Shown piece after piece: positions 1 to 9,241 of a DNA stretch of 64,000 nucleotides. Source of the stretch: Catenovulum adriaticum. GTDB taxonomy: Bacteria > Pseudomonadota > Gammaproteobacteria > Enterobacterales > Alteromonadaceae. The stretch is from positions 1,984,001-2,048,000 of the forward strand of contig NZ_CP109965.1 in NCBI RefSeq assembly GCF_026725475.1. The letters are read 5' to 3'. A model generated the notes under the pieces. It ran no database searches. It was not told where the DNA came from and saw only the letters and a list, made by a program, of their open reading frames with translations. The translations under genes were made by a program, and so were the position numbers. Every line of letters starts with the position of its first letter. The first letter of the stretch is position 1.

Positions 1-270
1 TTCCATTAGTTTAATTTGCCAAACCAATGCACAAAAACCAGCAATGCCCATTGACATATAAATGCCCATAGACCAAATTGCAGCGGGTACGTGGATATAC
101 ATAATGCGAAATGAATCGCCTTGCTGATAATCAGCAGGCGCAAACACCAACCCCCAAATCGATCCGACAATGAGTCCTATAAGACTGATAGGCATTAAGA
201 TACGAAAAATACCTAATGAAACTAAATAGGCTTTTTCAGGCTTTGCATATGGGTGCAACCACTTAAACAT
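1..270 (-). CDS. ccmC: Heme exporter protein CcmC (partial, N-terminal 90 residues)
   Basis: This is the inner-membrane heme-handling subunit of system I cytochrome c maturation, which delivers heme to CcmE. Only the N-terminus is present; the gene runs off the left edge. The reverse strand from the ATG at 270 reads MFKWLHPYAKPEK, followed by a first membrane segment and then GDSFRIMYIHVPAAIWSMG, the conserved CcmC stretch just ahead of the second membrane segment. It begins 8 bp after the ccmB stop, so it is the third gene of a ccmA-ccmB-ccmC operon. Identification is firm from the motif plus gene order; nothing can be said about the missing C-terminal WWD region. Confidence 0.93.
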   Translation of the reverse strand, partial: MFKWLHPYAKPEKAYLVSLGIFRILMPISLIGLIVGSIWGLVFAPADYQQGDSFRIMYIHVPAAIWSMGIYMSMGIAGFCALVWQIKLME

Positions 271-278
271 ATTAATTA

Positions 279-953
279 TTATCCTAAATTTAATTTTAAT
301 GCTTGCGCCGTTGCAAGCGGCGCTATTGTTAATGCAAAAATAGCCAGTGCGAATAAAATAAGTAATGGGCTAGTATAAGGCAAAGACTGACTCGCTGCTT
401 CTTGCGCTGCACTGGCAAAAATAATTGCGGGTATCAATAAAGGCACAATTAAAAGCGCCATAACACCACTGCCTTTTCGGCTTGAAACCAGCAGCGCACT
501 TGCTACCGAGCCAAGACAGGTCATTAATATGCTGCCACACAATAAAGTTTGCAACATAACCCACCATAACTGAATATCAAAACTAAAAAATGGCACGACT
601 AAAAAACTACTTAACACTAAAGGCACACAATACAAAAGCCAAAAACTAATGACCCTAGCACTCACAATTAAACTGCCGGGATAACCTGACAGAAATAGCT
701 GTTCCAACCAACCATTTTCATAATCTTCGGCAAACATACGAGGCAATGCGATTAAAATGGCTAAAATAACCGCAACCCAACCAATGCTAGGTGCTAATCG
801 AGCCAGCAAGTTGCCCTCCGGGCCAACCGCAATCGGAAACAGAATCAAAACTAAAATAAAAAATAAAATGGGCAAACCCAATTCATGCTTTTGTGTTTTA
901 GCCAATTGCAGGTCGCGTTTAAGCATTTGATAAAAAAAATGTGAATATGACAT
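279..953 (-). CDS. ccmB: Heme exporter protein CcmB
   Basis: This is the membrane permease of the CcmAB ABC transporter, which with CcmC and CcmD releases holo-CcmE during cytochrome c maturation. The 224-residue product matches the usual family length of about 220. It starts with a cytosolic segment containing KRDLQLAKTQKHELGLPILF, the typical CcmB N-terminus, and has about six hydrophobic segments. LPRMFAEDYENGWLEQLFLSG is the conserved loop after the second segment. It starts 3 bp after the ccmA stop and ends 8 bp before ccmC, so translation is probably coupled. Confidence 0.95.
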   Translation of the reverse strand: MSYSHFFYQMLKRDLQLAKTQKHELGLPILFFILVLILFPIAVGPEGNLLARLAPSIGWVAVILAILIALPRMFAEDYENGWLEQLFLSGYPGSLIVSARVISFWLLYCVPLVLSSFLVVPFFSFDIQLWWVMLQTLLCGSILMTCLGSVASALLVSSRKGSGVMALLIVPLLIPAIIFASAAQEAASQSLPYTSPLLILFALAIFALTIAPLATAQALKLNLG

Positions 954-956
954 AAC

Positions 957-1565
957 TTAAAACCGATAACTCAACTCTAGTCTCTGATCGACAATTTGAT
1001 CAGGTAAAGTTTGGTGACTTGTCACTATCACATAACCGCCTGCCGCTTTGTGCCTTTCAAATAAAGTATTTAAAACTTCCACGCCTTTGATGTCGATTGA
1101 CGTAAAAGGTTCATCTAAAACCCATAATTTTGCATTAGATACCCACATTTTAACCAAAGCGACTCGTCTTTTCTGACCAGCGGACAAAAATTTAACCGGA
1201 ATATCCATCAAACCACTCAACCCTACTTTCATTAACAAGCTTTCACAGTCTGCTACTTGATCCGTTAAATTAAGCCAATGTTGTAAGTTTTGCTTTGCTG
1301 ACAACCACTCATTTACTGCAGCTTTATGCCCAATATATAAAATATCCGGGCTGCAATCAGCAATAGGTACGCCCGATAACTGAACTTCCCCTTGGTGTAA
1401 TTGCTGCAAACCAACTAAACTACGTAAGAGTGTTGTTTTGCCAGCGCCATTGGGCCCAGTAAGGTACAGTAATTGACTAGGTTCAAGTTTAAATGACAAA
1501 TCATCAAATAAAATTCGCTGATTTCTAATGCAAGTTAACTGATTGGCCGATAACAAAATAAGCAA
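957..1565 (-). CDS. ccmA: Cytochrome c biogenesis ATP-binding protein CcmA
   Basis: This is the ATPase of the CcmAB complex in cytochrome c maturation. The 202 residues show a Walker A (GPNGAGKTTLL, about residues 38-48), an ABC signature (LSAGQKRRVAL) and a Walker B (LWVLDEPFTSID), in the correct order and spacing. No ATG is available near the N-terminus. The reading starts at TTG 1565, and a second TTG at 1556 would also fit; neither has an obvious Shine-Dalgarno, so the exact start is uncertain by three codons. It is the first gene of ccmABC and is divergent from the FliK-like gene 98 bp away. Confidence 0.94.
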   Translation of the reverse strand: MLILLSANQLTCIRNQRILFDDLSFKLEPSQLLYLTGPNGAGKTTLLRSLVGLQQLHQGEVQLSGVPIADCSPDILYIGHKAAVNEWLSAKQNLQHWLNLTDQVADCESLLMKVGLSGLMDIPVKFLSAGQKRRVALVKMWVSNAKLWVLDEPFTSIDIKGVEVLNTLFERHKAAGGYVIVTSHQTLPDQIVDQRLELSYRF

Positions 1566-1663
1566 CTATTCGAGTATGGAAAATGGGGTCGAATATTACC
1601 ATAATCGAGTGATTAAACCACAGTTAATAGCCATCCAGTTTTGCTTATGGCTGAAGAGTTTTT

Positions 1664-3649
1664 ATGGTAGAACCTGATTATTTACAAAAGAGTTTACAAA
1701 AAAGCACGCCGAACCTAGCATCAAGTACCCAACGTACAAATGCATTGGTCCCTTATGCCCAAATCCAAGACAATATCAGGCAAGCGGCCCTGCATAAAGT
1801 AAACCAAGTGATTAGCCAGTTGCAATTTCCAAGTGGCCAAAAAATAGATATAAAGCTCAACCCCAATCAACAATCGCAGCTTAACAATATTAAGCAAGTA
1901 GATGTCAGTTTACAGCAGCAAACACTGACTATTTCGCCAAGTAAAACGTTAGTCACTAGGCAGCCGTTAACCTCAATCCAAGTAAATCATTTAGCACAAC
2001 ATGCAACTAAAACTCTAGAGCCGAATCAAATTAAAGGTCATTTAGTAACGGCATCCGTTAAACAAAACCAGGCTGAGTTTGTATTTGAAGATAAACATTA
2101 CAGATTGCCATTGCCTCATGATTTAACGCACCGAAAACAGTTATCTTTAATAGTAAAACCCGAAGCGCATGGCCTTAATATATCCATTGTTAATCATCCT
2201 AAGCATCAAAACATGGTTATTAATGCACAAATTAACCAACCTAAAGCGGATACTTACCTGGTAAAAAATATACTTATCGAGCAACCAAATATAAGCTTTA
2301 CATTAGCCAATACTCCTATAAAACTAAAATTGGAAAACTCGGCAAACATTCAGTTAAACCAAGTTAATGGCTGGCAATTAGCTAATTTAACAGTTAAAGG
2401 AGAGCAAGGTGAATTACAGTTAGCCAATAATGAAAAATATTCATTTATATTGCCAGTAAAACAAATGGCACAACAAACCCTTAGTCAATTATCACACACG
2501 CCAAAAGCATTATTTGAATTACTAGCAATAAAAAACCCAACGGCGGATTTACCACTTAATCAAAATGACAAACTAAAATTTAGCTTGCAAAGCAATCCAG
2601 CTTCATCCAACAAGCCTGAGTTAGTGATTCAATATGATAAATCCATATCTATTCAGATTAAAATAACAGATGAACTGCGCAACCAGTTGATAAACAGCCA
2701 GTTATTTCAATTAAAAAGCCCATTGGTTCAGGCTCAGGTTCAACCGAAAAACGAAATTTCGCCTGCTGCGCTCTTAAAACAATTAAACCAAACAACCGAC
2801 CATAAACAAACATTATCGCTTAGCCAAATTCAGAACATCAGACAATTAGCACATCAAGTACAACAAAATGATCTAAGCGAAAGTTTACAGTTTTTATTTG
2901 AAAAACAATCCACTTTGCAAAATACGTTAACAAGATTATCAAAAGGATTAGACCAACTTAAATTACCAACGAGTGCAGAGCAAGTTCAATCACAAATTAA
3001 AACACAAATACAGTTACCCAGCTTAGTGGCTAATCTAAGCACAAATCCGTTACAACCCAATACAGGTTTGGCTACCCAATTATTACAAGCTCTGCAAATA
3101 TTGTTTAAAGCTAAAACGAATACTCGTCAAGCATCAAGTGAAAGCCAGTTATCGTCTAAAAATTCATCTCAGGGCCAAGTTACAGCACAAAAGTCAACGC
3201 AATCCGCAGCTCAGGCACTTAAACATTTTCAAATAAATCAAATCAAATCAGCCGAACATCAAACTCAAGGGCAAAACCAGATTTTCGCGAGTTTGCCATT
3301 TATGCAAAATAACCAAATTGATTATGCGCAGCTGGCGTTACAGTGCGAGGCAGATGAGTTTGAAGATGAACATAAGCAAGCAATCAAGCTATGGAAGTTT
3401 TCACTTAAATTTAATTTTGAAGAGCATGGCAAACTATTAATTAAAGCAGCATTAATTGACGACACCTTAAAATTAAATATCTACTGTGAAGCCGACAGTT
3501 TAAACCAAGTCGCCCAAGCCAAAATAAACGAATTAAAAAAGCGACTAAGTCACTTCAATTTAAATTTAGAAGAAACCGGATTTAACATCGGAAAGATCCC
3601 CGAACAACTGTGGCAAGAAACCGCAATAACGATGCAGTATAGATTATGA
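1664..3649 (+). CDS. FliK-like flagellar hook-length control domain protein
   Basis: This 661-residue, Gln/Asn/Lys-rich protein has a long low-complexity N-terminal region and a compact C-terminal domain (about residues 560-661) that resembles the FliK C-terminal (Flg_hook) domain: WKFSLKFNFEEHGKLLIKAA, then NELKKRLSHFNLNLEETGFN. FliK sets hook length and switches FlhB specificity. This is probably a FliK paralogue rather than the main fliK, because it sits beside ccmA and not in a hook operon. Its last four bases overlap the ATG of the mini-FlhB gene (ATGA), so the two are translationally coupled. The start at ATG 1664 has a GAAGAG just upstream. Domain call is moderate; the exact role is inferred from the partner. 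Confidence 0.72.
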   Translation: MVEPDYLQKSLQKSTPNLASSTQRTNALVPYAQIQDNIRQAALHKVNQVISQLQFPSGQKIDIKLNPNQQSQLNNIKQVDVSLQQQTLTISPSKTLVTRQPLTSIQVNHLAQHATKTLEPNQIKGHLVTASVKQNQAEFVFEDKHYRLPLPHDLTHRKQLSLIVKPEAHGLNISIVNHPKHQNMVINAQINQPKADTYLVKNILIEQPNISFTLANTPIKLKLENSANIQLNQVNGWQLANLTVKGEQGELQLANNEKYSFILPVKQMAQQTLSQLSHTPKALFELLAIKNPTADLPLNQNDKLKFSLQSNPASSNKPELVIQYDKSISIQIKITDELRNQLINSQLFQLKSPLVQAQVQPKNEISPAALLKQLNQTTDHKQTLSLSQIQNIRQLAHQVQQNDLSESLQFLFEKQSTLQNTLTRLSKGLDQLKLPTSAEQVQSQIKTQIQLPSLVANLSTNPLQPNTGLATQLLQALQILFKAKTNTRQASSESQLSSKNSSQGQVTAQKSTQSAAQALKHFQINQIKSAEHQTQGQNQIFASLPFMQNNQIDYAQLALQCEADEFEDEHKQAIKLWKFSLKFNFEEHGKLLIKAALIDDTLKLNIYCEADSLNQVAQAKINELKKRLSHFNLNLEETGFNIGKIPEQLWQETAITMQYRL

Positions 3650-3951
3650 CAGATAAAACGCCTAAAACCGCGATTAGCTTAACCTACCCAGCGCCACAAA
3701 CGCCTAAAGTCGTTGCTAAAGGGTATAATCATTTAGCGGAACATATTATTGAACAAGCCGAACAAGCCGGTATTTTGGTGCATCAAGATAACGAGCTGGC
3801 TGATTATTTAAGCCGATTAGATGTCGGCAGTGAAATCCCCAGAGAAGTTTATTTAATTATTGCCGAACTCATCGCTTGGTCTTATATGCTGCAAGGCAAA
3901 GAACCCGATGAATGGAACAATTTACATCAAAAAATTGATCAAAAAGTATAA
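3646..3951 (+). CDS. FlhB C-terminal-like protein (FhlB / EscU-YscU switch family)
   Basis: This 101-residue protein aligns by eye with the cytoplasmic C-terminal domain of FlhB encoded at the other end of this window. PKVVAKGYNHLAEHIIEQAEQAGI parallels PKLVAKGADEMALHIRKIAD, and EIPREVYLIIAELIAWSYML parallels EIPEKLFAAVAQVLAYVFAL. The NPTH autocleavage site and the membrane domain are absent; the protein starts roughly where the cleaved FlhB fragment begins. Similar free FlhB-like domains (for example Bacillus YlqH) can partly substitute for the FlhB C-terminal fragment. It overlaps the FliK-like gene by 4 bp and ends 3 bp from the convergent YaeQ-family gene. Confidence 0.85.
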   Translation: MTDKTPKTAISLTYPAPQTPKVVAKGYNHLAEHIIEQAEQAGILVHQDNELADYLSRLDVGSEIPREVYLIIAELIAWSYMLQGKEPDEWNNLHQKIDQKV

Positions 3952-3954
3952 CCT

Positions 3955-4524
3955 TTAATGAATTAAATCCAGTAAAGGTACGGTTAGCGGATGATAAAAA
4001 GTTAAACTAGATTCAAGGTATAAATCACCAGAGGCTACCGTAATCTGATCATTATCGATCATCACATTCCAATGAATATTTTTAGTCGTTTGCGCTGCCA
4101 GTTGTTCGATTAATTCACGCGAAATCTCAACTAACTGTAGATTAGGATGCTTATTAATATTTTTAAGCAGTTTTTGTACTTTATCCGCTTGTGTATAAAA
4201 CAGCCAAATATGTTCTGATTTTGCTTCTGCTTTTTCTAGCCGATCGGGCAAGAAATTGTCCACTTCGACCCAGTGTTCATATTGCGCCTGAGTACGTTTG
4301 ACAAATAAATCAGGTAATTCACTCGAGTTAATCGAGCGCCCTAATTGTATTTTTTCATCAACAAACAAATCTTGGCGAAATAACGCCCATGTTAATAACC
4401 GCAGTGTAAAGTGTTCAGCCGATTCTTGGCCGTCAATGGATATGACTTCCATTAAACGCAAATATTGCTGAGAGTCTAAGTGCGATACATTAATATCCGC
4501 TTTAATCACTGTTGAACTGGCCAT
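3955..4524 (-). CDS. YaeQ-family protein
   Basis: This 189-residue cytosolic protein belongs to the YaeQ family, whose fold resembles PD-(D/E)XK nucleases but whose biochemical role is not established. Visible family features are the N-terminal VIKADINVSHLDSQQY, the conserved ESAEHFTLRLLTWALF, and a central YEHWVEVDNFLPDRLEKA, matching the E. coli pattern of I(D/E)LG followed by RI(K/E)KA. It ends in a variable tail. The start at ATG 4524 has GAGGT about 8 bases upstream. It is convergent with the mini-FlhB gene and lies upstream, on the same strand, of the glnS terminator; I see no functional link with either neighbour. Confidence 0.85.
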   Translation of the reverse strand: MASSTVIKADINVSHLDSQQYLRLMEVISIDGQESAEHFTLRLLTWALFRQDLFVDEKIQLGRSINSSELPDLFVKRTQAQYEHWVEVDNFLPDRLEKAEAKSEHIWLFYTQADKVQKLLKNINKHPNLQLVEISRELIEQLAAQTTKNIHWNVMIDNDQITVASGDLYLESSLTFYHPLTVPLLDLIH

Positions 4525-4672
4525 CTGGTTTAACCTCGCTCAGTTGACTGGATTTTGTATCTAACATCTTAAAGTTTAATGCAATTTGATAAAAACACCC
4601 TATCCGCTATACATTTAATCTAGTTTTTAGAGCAATTTGTGATTGAGGCCTCGCTTATATGGCTTAAAAACA

Positions 4673-4710
4673 AAAAGGCACTGAATCGATTTGACGAATC
4701 AGTGCCTTTT
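4673..4710 (-). terminator. Rho-independent terminator after glnS
   Basis: Inverted arms AAAAGGCACTGA and TCAGTGCCTTTT flank a 14-base loop and lie 30 bp past the glnS stop. The A-run on one side and T-run on the other would let it work in both directions. Confidence 0.8.
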
Positions 4711-4739
4711 AAGCTAACTGTTAAACAGATATTTAAGGG

Positions 4740-6407
4740 TTATTTAGCTTCAACTTTTGCCCAGCTATCTCGTAAACCCACAGTGCGATTAAATACTAAT
4801 TTATCTGCTGATTGATTATCTCGGCAAAAATAACCTGTTCGTTCAAATTGAACTGATTTTTCGGCTTCAAGGTCAGCTAAACTAGGTTCAACCACACAGT
4901 TAGACATTACCACCAAGCTTTGAGGATTAAGCGCTTGAGTAAAATCTTCTTCTGCTGCAGGGTTAGGCACTTGGAATAATCTATCATATAAACGGACTTC
5001 TGCTGGTTTAGCATGCGCGGCACTCACCCAATGTATAACCCCTTTAACAGAGCGTCCATCAGCTGGCTTTTTACCTAGCGTATCCGCATCGTAAGTACAA
5101 TAAATGGTGGTCACTTCACCTGCTTCATTTGTCTCAATACGTTCAGCTTTAATAACATAAGCGCCGCGTAACCGAACTTCTTTGCCTAATACCAAACGTT
5201 TAAATTTTTTATTGGCTGATTCTCTAAAGTCTTCTTTTTCAATCCATAGCTCGCCAGAAAATGGAACGTCTCGTTTACCAAATGCTTCGTTTTGAGGGTG
5301 GTTTGAAACATGTAAAATTTCTTGCTGATCAGCCGGATAATTTTCAATAATGACTTTTACCGGATCTAAAACCGCCATCGCTCGCGGCGCATTTTCATTT
5401 AAGTCTTCACGGATACAGGCTTCTAACATTGCCATTTCAACCATGTTATCCATCTTAGTAACACCAATCCGCTTACAAAATTCACGGATAGATGCAGCTG
5501 TATAACCTCGTCGACGCAAGCCTGCAACCGTAGGCATACGTGGATCATCCCAACCAGCCACGTGATTGTCTTCAACCAATGCAATTAATTTACGTTTGCT
5601 CAATACCGTATATTCAAGGTTCAACCTTGAAAACTCGTATTGATGTGGGCGTGATTCAATCGAAATATTATCTAATACCCAATCGTATAATCGGCGATTA
5701 TCTTGAAACTCTAATGTACAAAGCGAATGAGTAATCCCTTCAATCGCATCTGAAATACAGTGGGTAAAATCGTACATTGGGTAAATGCACCACTTTTCGC
5801 CCGTTTGATGATGATGCGCAAATTTAACTCGATATAACGCAGGATCTCGCATACACATAAAAGGAGACGCCATATCAATTTTTGCTCTTAACGCACACTC
5901 ACCTTCTTTAAACTCACCCGCTCGCATTTTTTCAAATAACGCTAGATTTTCTTCTATCGATGTATCTCGGTACGGACTATTTTTTCCTGGCTCTTTTAAA
6001 GTACCACGGTATTCGCGCATTTGTTCGCCATTTAAAAAGCAAACATAAGCTTTACCAGCTTTAATTAGCTCAAGCGCATACTGATAAAGCTGATCAAAAT
6101 AATTAGATGAGTAACAAACGTCATTGTTCCATGTAAAACCCAACCAGGTTACGTCACTTTCAATAGAGCGCACATAGTCGATGTTTTCTTTAGTTGGATT
6201 AGTATCATCAAACCGTAAATTGCATTTTCCGTTGTAATCTTCAGCGATACCAAAATTTAAACAAATCGATTTAGCATGACCAATGTGCAAGTAGCCATTT
6301 GGCTCTGGCGGAAAACGAGTTTGAATTTGAGAATGTTTACCACTGGCAAGATCTTCATCAATGATATTACGAATAAAATTGCTTGGGCGAGCGACTGTGT
6401 CGACCAT
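4740..6407 (-). CDS. glnS: Glutaminyl-tRNA synthetase
   Basis: This class I synthetase charges tRNA-Gln with glutamine in the cytosol. The 555 residues match the family length. The HIGH-type motif appears as PPEPNGYLHIGHAKSIC near residue 32 and the KMSKS-type motif as VLSKRKL near residue 268. DDTNPTKEN, PMYDFTHCISDAIEGITHSL and the C-terminal anticodon-binding beta-barrels are also present, including GVIHWVSA. The ATG at 6407 has GAGAGG about 12 bases upstream. It is monocistronic, with its own terminator at 4673-4710, and divergent from the GGDEF-EAL gene across 279 bp in which I see no other gene. Confidence 0.98.
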   Translation of the reverse strand: MVDTVARPSNFIRNIIDEDLASGKHSQIQTRFPPEPNGYLHIGHAKSICLNFGIAEDYNGKCNLRFDDTNPTKENIDYVRSIESDVTWLGFTWNNDVCYSSNYFDQLYQYALELIKAGKAYVCFLNGEQMREYRGTLKEPGKNSPYRDTSIEENLALFEKMRAGEFKEGECALRAKIDMASPFMCMRDPALYRVKFAHHHQTGEKWCIYPMYDFTHCISDAIEGITHSLCTLEFQDNRRLYDWVLDNISIESRPHQYEFSRLNLEYTVLSKRKLIALVEDNHVAGWDDPRMPTVAGLRRRGYTAASIREFCKRIGVTKMDNMVEMAMLEACIREDLNENAPRAMAVLDPVKVIIENYPADQQEILHVSNHPQNEAFGKRDVPFSGELWIEKEDFRESANKKFKRLVLGKEVRLRGAYVIKAERIETNEAGEVTTIYCTYDADTLGKKPADGRSVKGVIHWVSAAHAKPAEVRLYDRLFQVPNPAAEEDFTQALNPQSLVVMSNCVVEPSLADLEAEKSVQFERTGYFCRDNQSADKLVFNRTVGLRDSWAKVEAK

Positions 6408-6686
6408 ATAACGATTATACCTCTCTAAATTAAGCCAGATTATTTTTGAAGTTTTATATCCCGATTGTACCGTATTTTCAGCACGGGTATAGATAATCTA
6501 ACATGAAAAGTAAAAAAACTAAGCTTTAAGCGATTTTTATCAATTAAAAGCTTTATATATAGTGTTTAAAAGCTAAATTTTTGTTATAAATAATTTTTTA
6601 TATGACGAATCCTTAAACGAACATAATTACCATTTAAAATTCGTAACCAAAACGCTAAGTGACGTTGTATTAGTATAAGGGACATA

Positions 6687-8774
6687 ATGTTTGTCAGCAT
6701 TAGAACAAAATTAATTGCTATCTCAGTCTTAACCATGATTGCCAGTGCGACCGCGCTAGTCACATTAGCTTTAAACGAACATGAGCGATTATTTAAGCAA
6801 GCAATTAGCCAAGATTTATTAGCACTTAGCAATAACTTGGCAACAGGAATGATTGAGCACTTTTCATCAACCCCAGTTGATGAATTTGCGATTAGTACCC
6901 AGTTATTACAACTGGATCATTATCCTTATATTCGCTACGCCTTAGTATTAGACAAAAATAACACGCTCATCCAACCTTATGTCAATCCAGATTTTTTTTC
7001 GCCAAAGATCATAAAAGAAATTGAAGCTGCTATCGATTCAGGTAAAGTTGAAAAGCTACCATTTAATCAAGTCAACATAGATCCACCGTATTTAATGCTA
7101 CGTCAAAGCATTGGAGATTCAGGCTACCCAGTGGGTACTTTTGTCATATCAGTTGATTACCAAAACCAAATTCACACTAGCCAAGAACTGTTTTTATCAA
7201 AAGTGATTCCAGTCACCATAGCCATCATTATTACCATTATTATTTTATTCATTTGGCTGCAAAGCAGCTTAATTAGACCCTTAATAAAATTAAAAAACTT
7301 AGTTTCTCAAGTCACACAAACTGCAAATTATCAGTTAAAAAGTGAACACTCTGGCAATGATGAAATTGCCAGTTTAGCCGGCAGCATCAATAAAATGCTA
7401 AATACCATTAATCAAGAAAAACAAGAAAATACGAAACACACTAATACTTTAATTGAACAACAGCAAAAGCTTACATTACTAGCAAATTACGACCCCCTAA
7501 CCCACTTGCCAAATCGCAAATTATTCTTAGAAAAAGTCGACAATATGCTAACTAACGATAATTTATCATTTGCGATATTACTACTAGATTTAGATGACTT
7601 TAAAACGATTAACGATACCTTAGGCCACACGAATGGTGACAAGCTCCTTAAGCAAATAGCACAACGATTATCAGACTGTGTTAGTAAAGACTGCACACTT
7701 GCTCGAATTGGTGGTGATGAATTCGCAATTATTATTCCAAACGCTAAACAAGCTAACGATTTAATTTATATTACCCAGCAAATATTTTCAGTTTTCACGA
7801 CTAGTTTTGCACTTAACAAATGGCAAATCAGCACCAGCGTTAGTATTGGAATTGCTTTTAATCAAGGGAATCAAATTCAACTACACACCTTGTTGAGCAA
7901 TGCAGATATTGCAATGTACAAAGCTAAAGCCAATGGGCGTAATCAATATGTCATTTTTGCAGATTCTATGAGTGAGCAACAACAAAGAAGACTGCAAATT
8001 GCAAACGCTATTGATCAAGCCCTTATCGAAAATGAGTTCTTTATTGTTTACCAAGCGAAAGTCTCGCCAACAAAAGGGGCTATCGCTATGGAAGCGTTAT
8101 TACGCTGGAAAAGCCCTACGTTAGGTTTTATATCACCGGCTGAATTCATCCCAATTGCTGAACAATCCGGTAAGATTACCGATTTAACCACTTGGTTAAT
8201 TAATAATGGCTTTCAAACATTAAAACAAAATAAAGCGCTAGCAAATTGCATTATCTCTTTTAATTTATCTACTTTTGATATTTTAAAACCTAGTTTTTTA
8301 AATAGCCTAATCGACAAAATTCACCAATATGAAATTTCGCCTAATCTGCTTGAGTTTGAAATTACTGAGTCGATTTATATGGAAAATTTTATTTTAGCGA
8401 ATTTATTTATTAAAGAAATCAAAGCCCTTGGCTGCCACATTGCATTAGATGACTTTGGCACTGGGTATTCCTCATTAAGTTATTTAACCCAAGTATCAGC
8501 TGATACGCTGAAAATAGATCAATCATTTATTCACAACTTACAGCGCTCGGATAAAGACAGGCAAATAGTTGAAGCGATTATCCGCCTCGCTAAAACGCTT
8601 AACTTAACCGTTTGTGCCGAAGGCGTTGAAACTGACGCTCAATATTTAATCTTAAAGCAGGCAGGTTGCGACTTTATTCAAGGTTATTTATTTTCTAAGC
8701 CGCTTGAAAGTCACTTAATATCAGATCAAATAAATAAAATAAATCAACAGCTCAACTTATATACAATTAACTAG
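6687..8774 (+). CDS. Membrane diguanylate cyclase/phosphodiesterase (HAMP-GGDEF-EAL)
   Basis: This 695-residue inner-membrane protein makes and/or degrades cyclic di-GMP. In order: a membrane segment (about 8-28), a periplasmic sensor region (about 30-165), a second membrane segment (about 170-192), HAMP (about 193-245), GGDEF (about 265-425) and EAL (about 440-690). The GGDEF signature RIGGDEF is intact, but no RxxD inhibitory site precedes it. The EAL residues are all visible: EALLRW, the Asn of FNLS, FEITES, DDFGTGYS, LKIDQSF, CAEGVET and QGYLFSKP. So phosphodiesterase activity is likely, with the cyclase possibly active too. TAAGGG lies just before ATG 6687. It is convergent with the porin/PBP-like pair. 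Confidence 0.93.
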   Translation: MFVSIRTKLIAISVLTMIASATALVTLALNEHERLFKQAISQDLLALSNNLATGMIEHFSSTPVDEFAISTQLLQLDHYPYIRYALVLDKNNTLIQPYVNPDFFSPKIIKEIEAAIDSGKVEKLPFNQVNIDPPYLMLRQSIGDSGYPVGTFVISVDYQNQIHTSQELFLSKVIPVTIAIIITIIILFIWLQSSLIRPLIKLKNLVSQVTQTANYQLKSEHSGNDEIASLAGSINKMLNTINQEKQENTKHTNTLIEQQQKLTLLANYDPLTHLPNRKLFLEKVDNMLTNDNLSFAILLLDLDDFKTINDTLGHTNGDKLLKQIAQRLSDCVSKDCTLARIGGDEFAIIIPNAKQANDLIYITQQIFSVFTTSFALNKWQISTSVSIGIAFNQGNQIQLHTLLSNADIAMYKAKANGRNQYVIFADSMSEQQQRRLQIANAIDQALIENEFFIVYQAKVSPTKGAIAMEALLRWKSPTLGFISPAEFIPIAEQSGKITDLTTWLINNGFQTLKQNKALANCIISFNLSTFDILKPSFLNSLIDKIHQYEISPNLLEFEITESIYMENFILANLFIKEIKALGCHIALDDFGTGYSSLSYLTQVSADTLKIDQSFIHNLQRSDKDRQIVEAIIRLAKTLNLTVCAEGVETDAQYLILKQAGCDFIQGYLFSKPLESHLISDQINKINQQLNLYTIN

Positions 8775-8806
8775 GTTAAGATGTTTGTTGCTTTGTTGAT
8801 GACATG

Positions 8807-9241
8807 TCAGTCAAGCGGCACACGATAAATGATATGAAATAAATTTGCGTCAACTAAATGGCTAGGTAAATAACCTAAAGCGCCGGGTTGCTGCTTAAGT
8901 TGTTCAATCAATTTTTCCGTGTTATCCATTTCCGTCGGTTCAGTACGTCTACCGGTAAAACGCATTTGTGCCCAATAAGACTGAATTCTAGCCTCACTTA
9001 AACCAATTACCTTTGAATTAAATACGCTGCGCCAGCGTACGCCAACCGGTAAAGCCAACGGCTGAATATTAACCCCATCAACCGATAATCTAGCGCCAAG
9101 ATAGACTTGTTTAATCTGTTGCCTAGACAATTCAACTGGCGACATTTTTGAACTAACAACCAATAAGTCATTGGCATTGGCAAATAAGCTCAGCGAGCAA
9201 AAAATGAATAAAATAAGCCGTTTATTGACTAAAATACCCAT
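8807..9241 (-). CDS. PBP-like (PstS-type) periplasmic protein
   Basis: This 144-residue protein has a signal peptide (NKRLILFIFCSLSLFANA) and a single lobe resembling phosphate-binding proteins of the PBP-like family: VVSSKMSPVELSRQQIKQVYLG, then WRSVFNSKVIGLSEARIQSYW and the end motif GALGYLP. It is much shorter than transport-grade PstS (about 320-350), so it probably is not a classical ABC transporter component. Its start overlaps the end of the upstream porin-like gene by 13 bp, indicating coupled translation. The opposite-strand GGDEF-EAL gene ends 32 bp away. Function is not assigned; a role in sensing a ligand passed by the porin is only a guess. Confidence 0.75.
   Translation of the reverse strand: MGILVNKRLILFIFCSLSLFANANDLLVVSSKMSPVELSRQQIKQVYLGARLSVDGVNIQPLALPVGVRWRSVFNSKVIGLSEARIQSYWAQMRFTGRRTEPTEMDNTEKLIEQLKQQPGALGYLPSHLVDANLFHIIYRVPLD

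Noticed and set aside
6584..6832. 82-codon minus-strand frame overlapping the start of the GGDEF-EAL gene
   Set aside because: It is antisense to a well-supported gene with a good start and has no family features.
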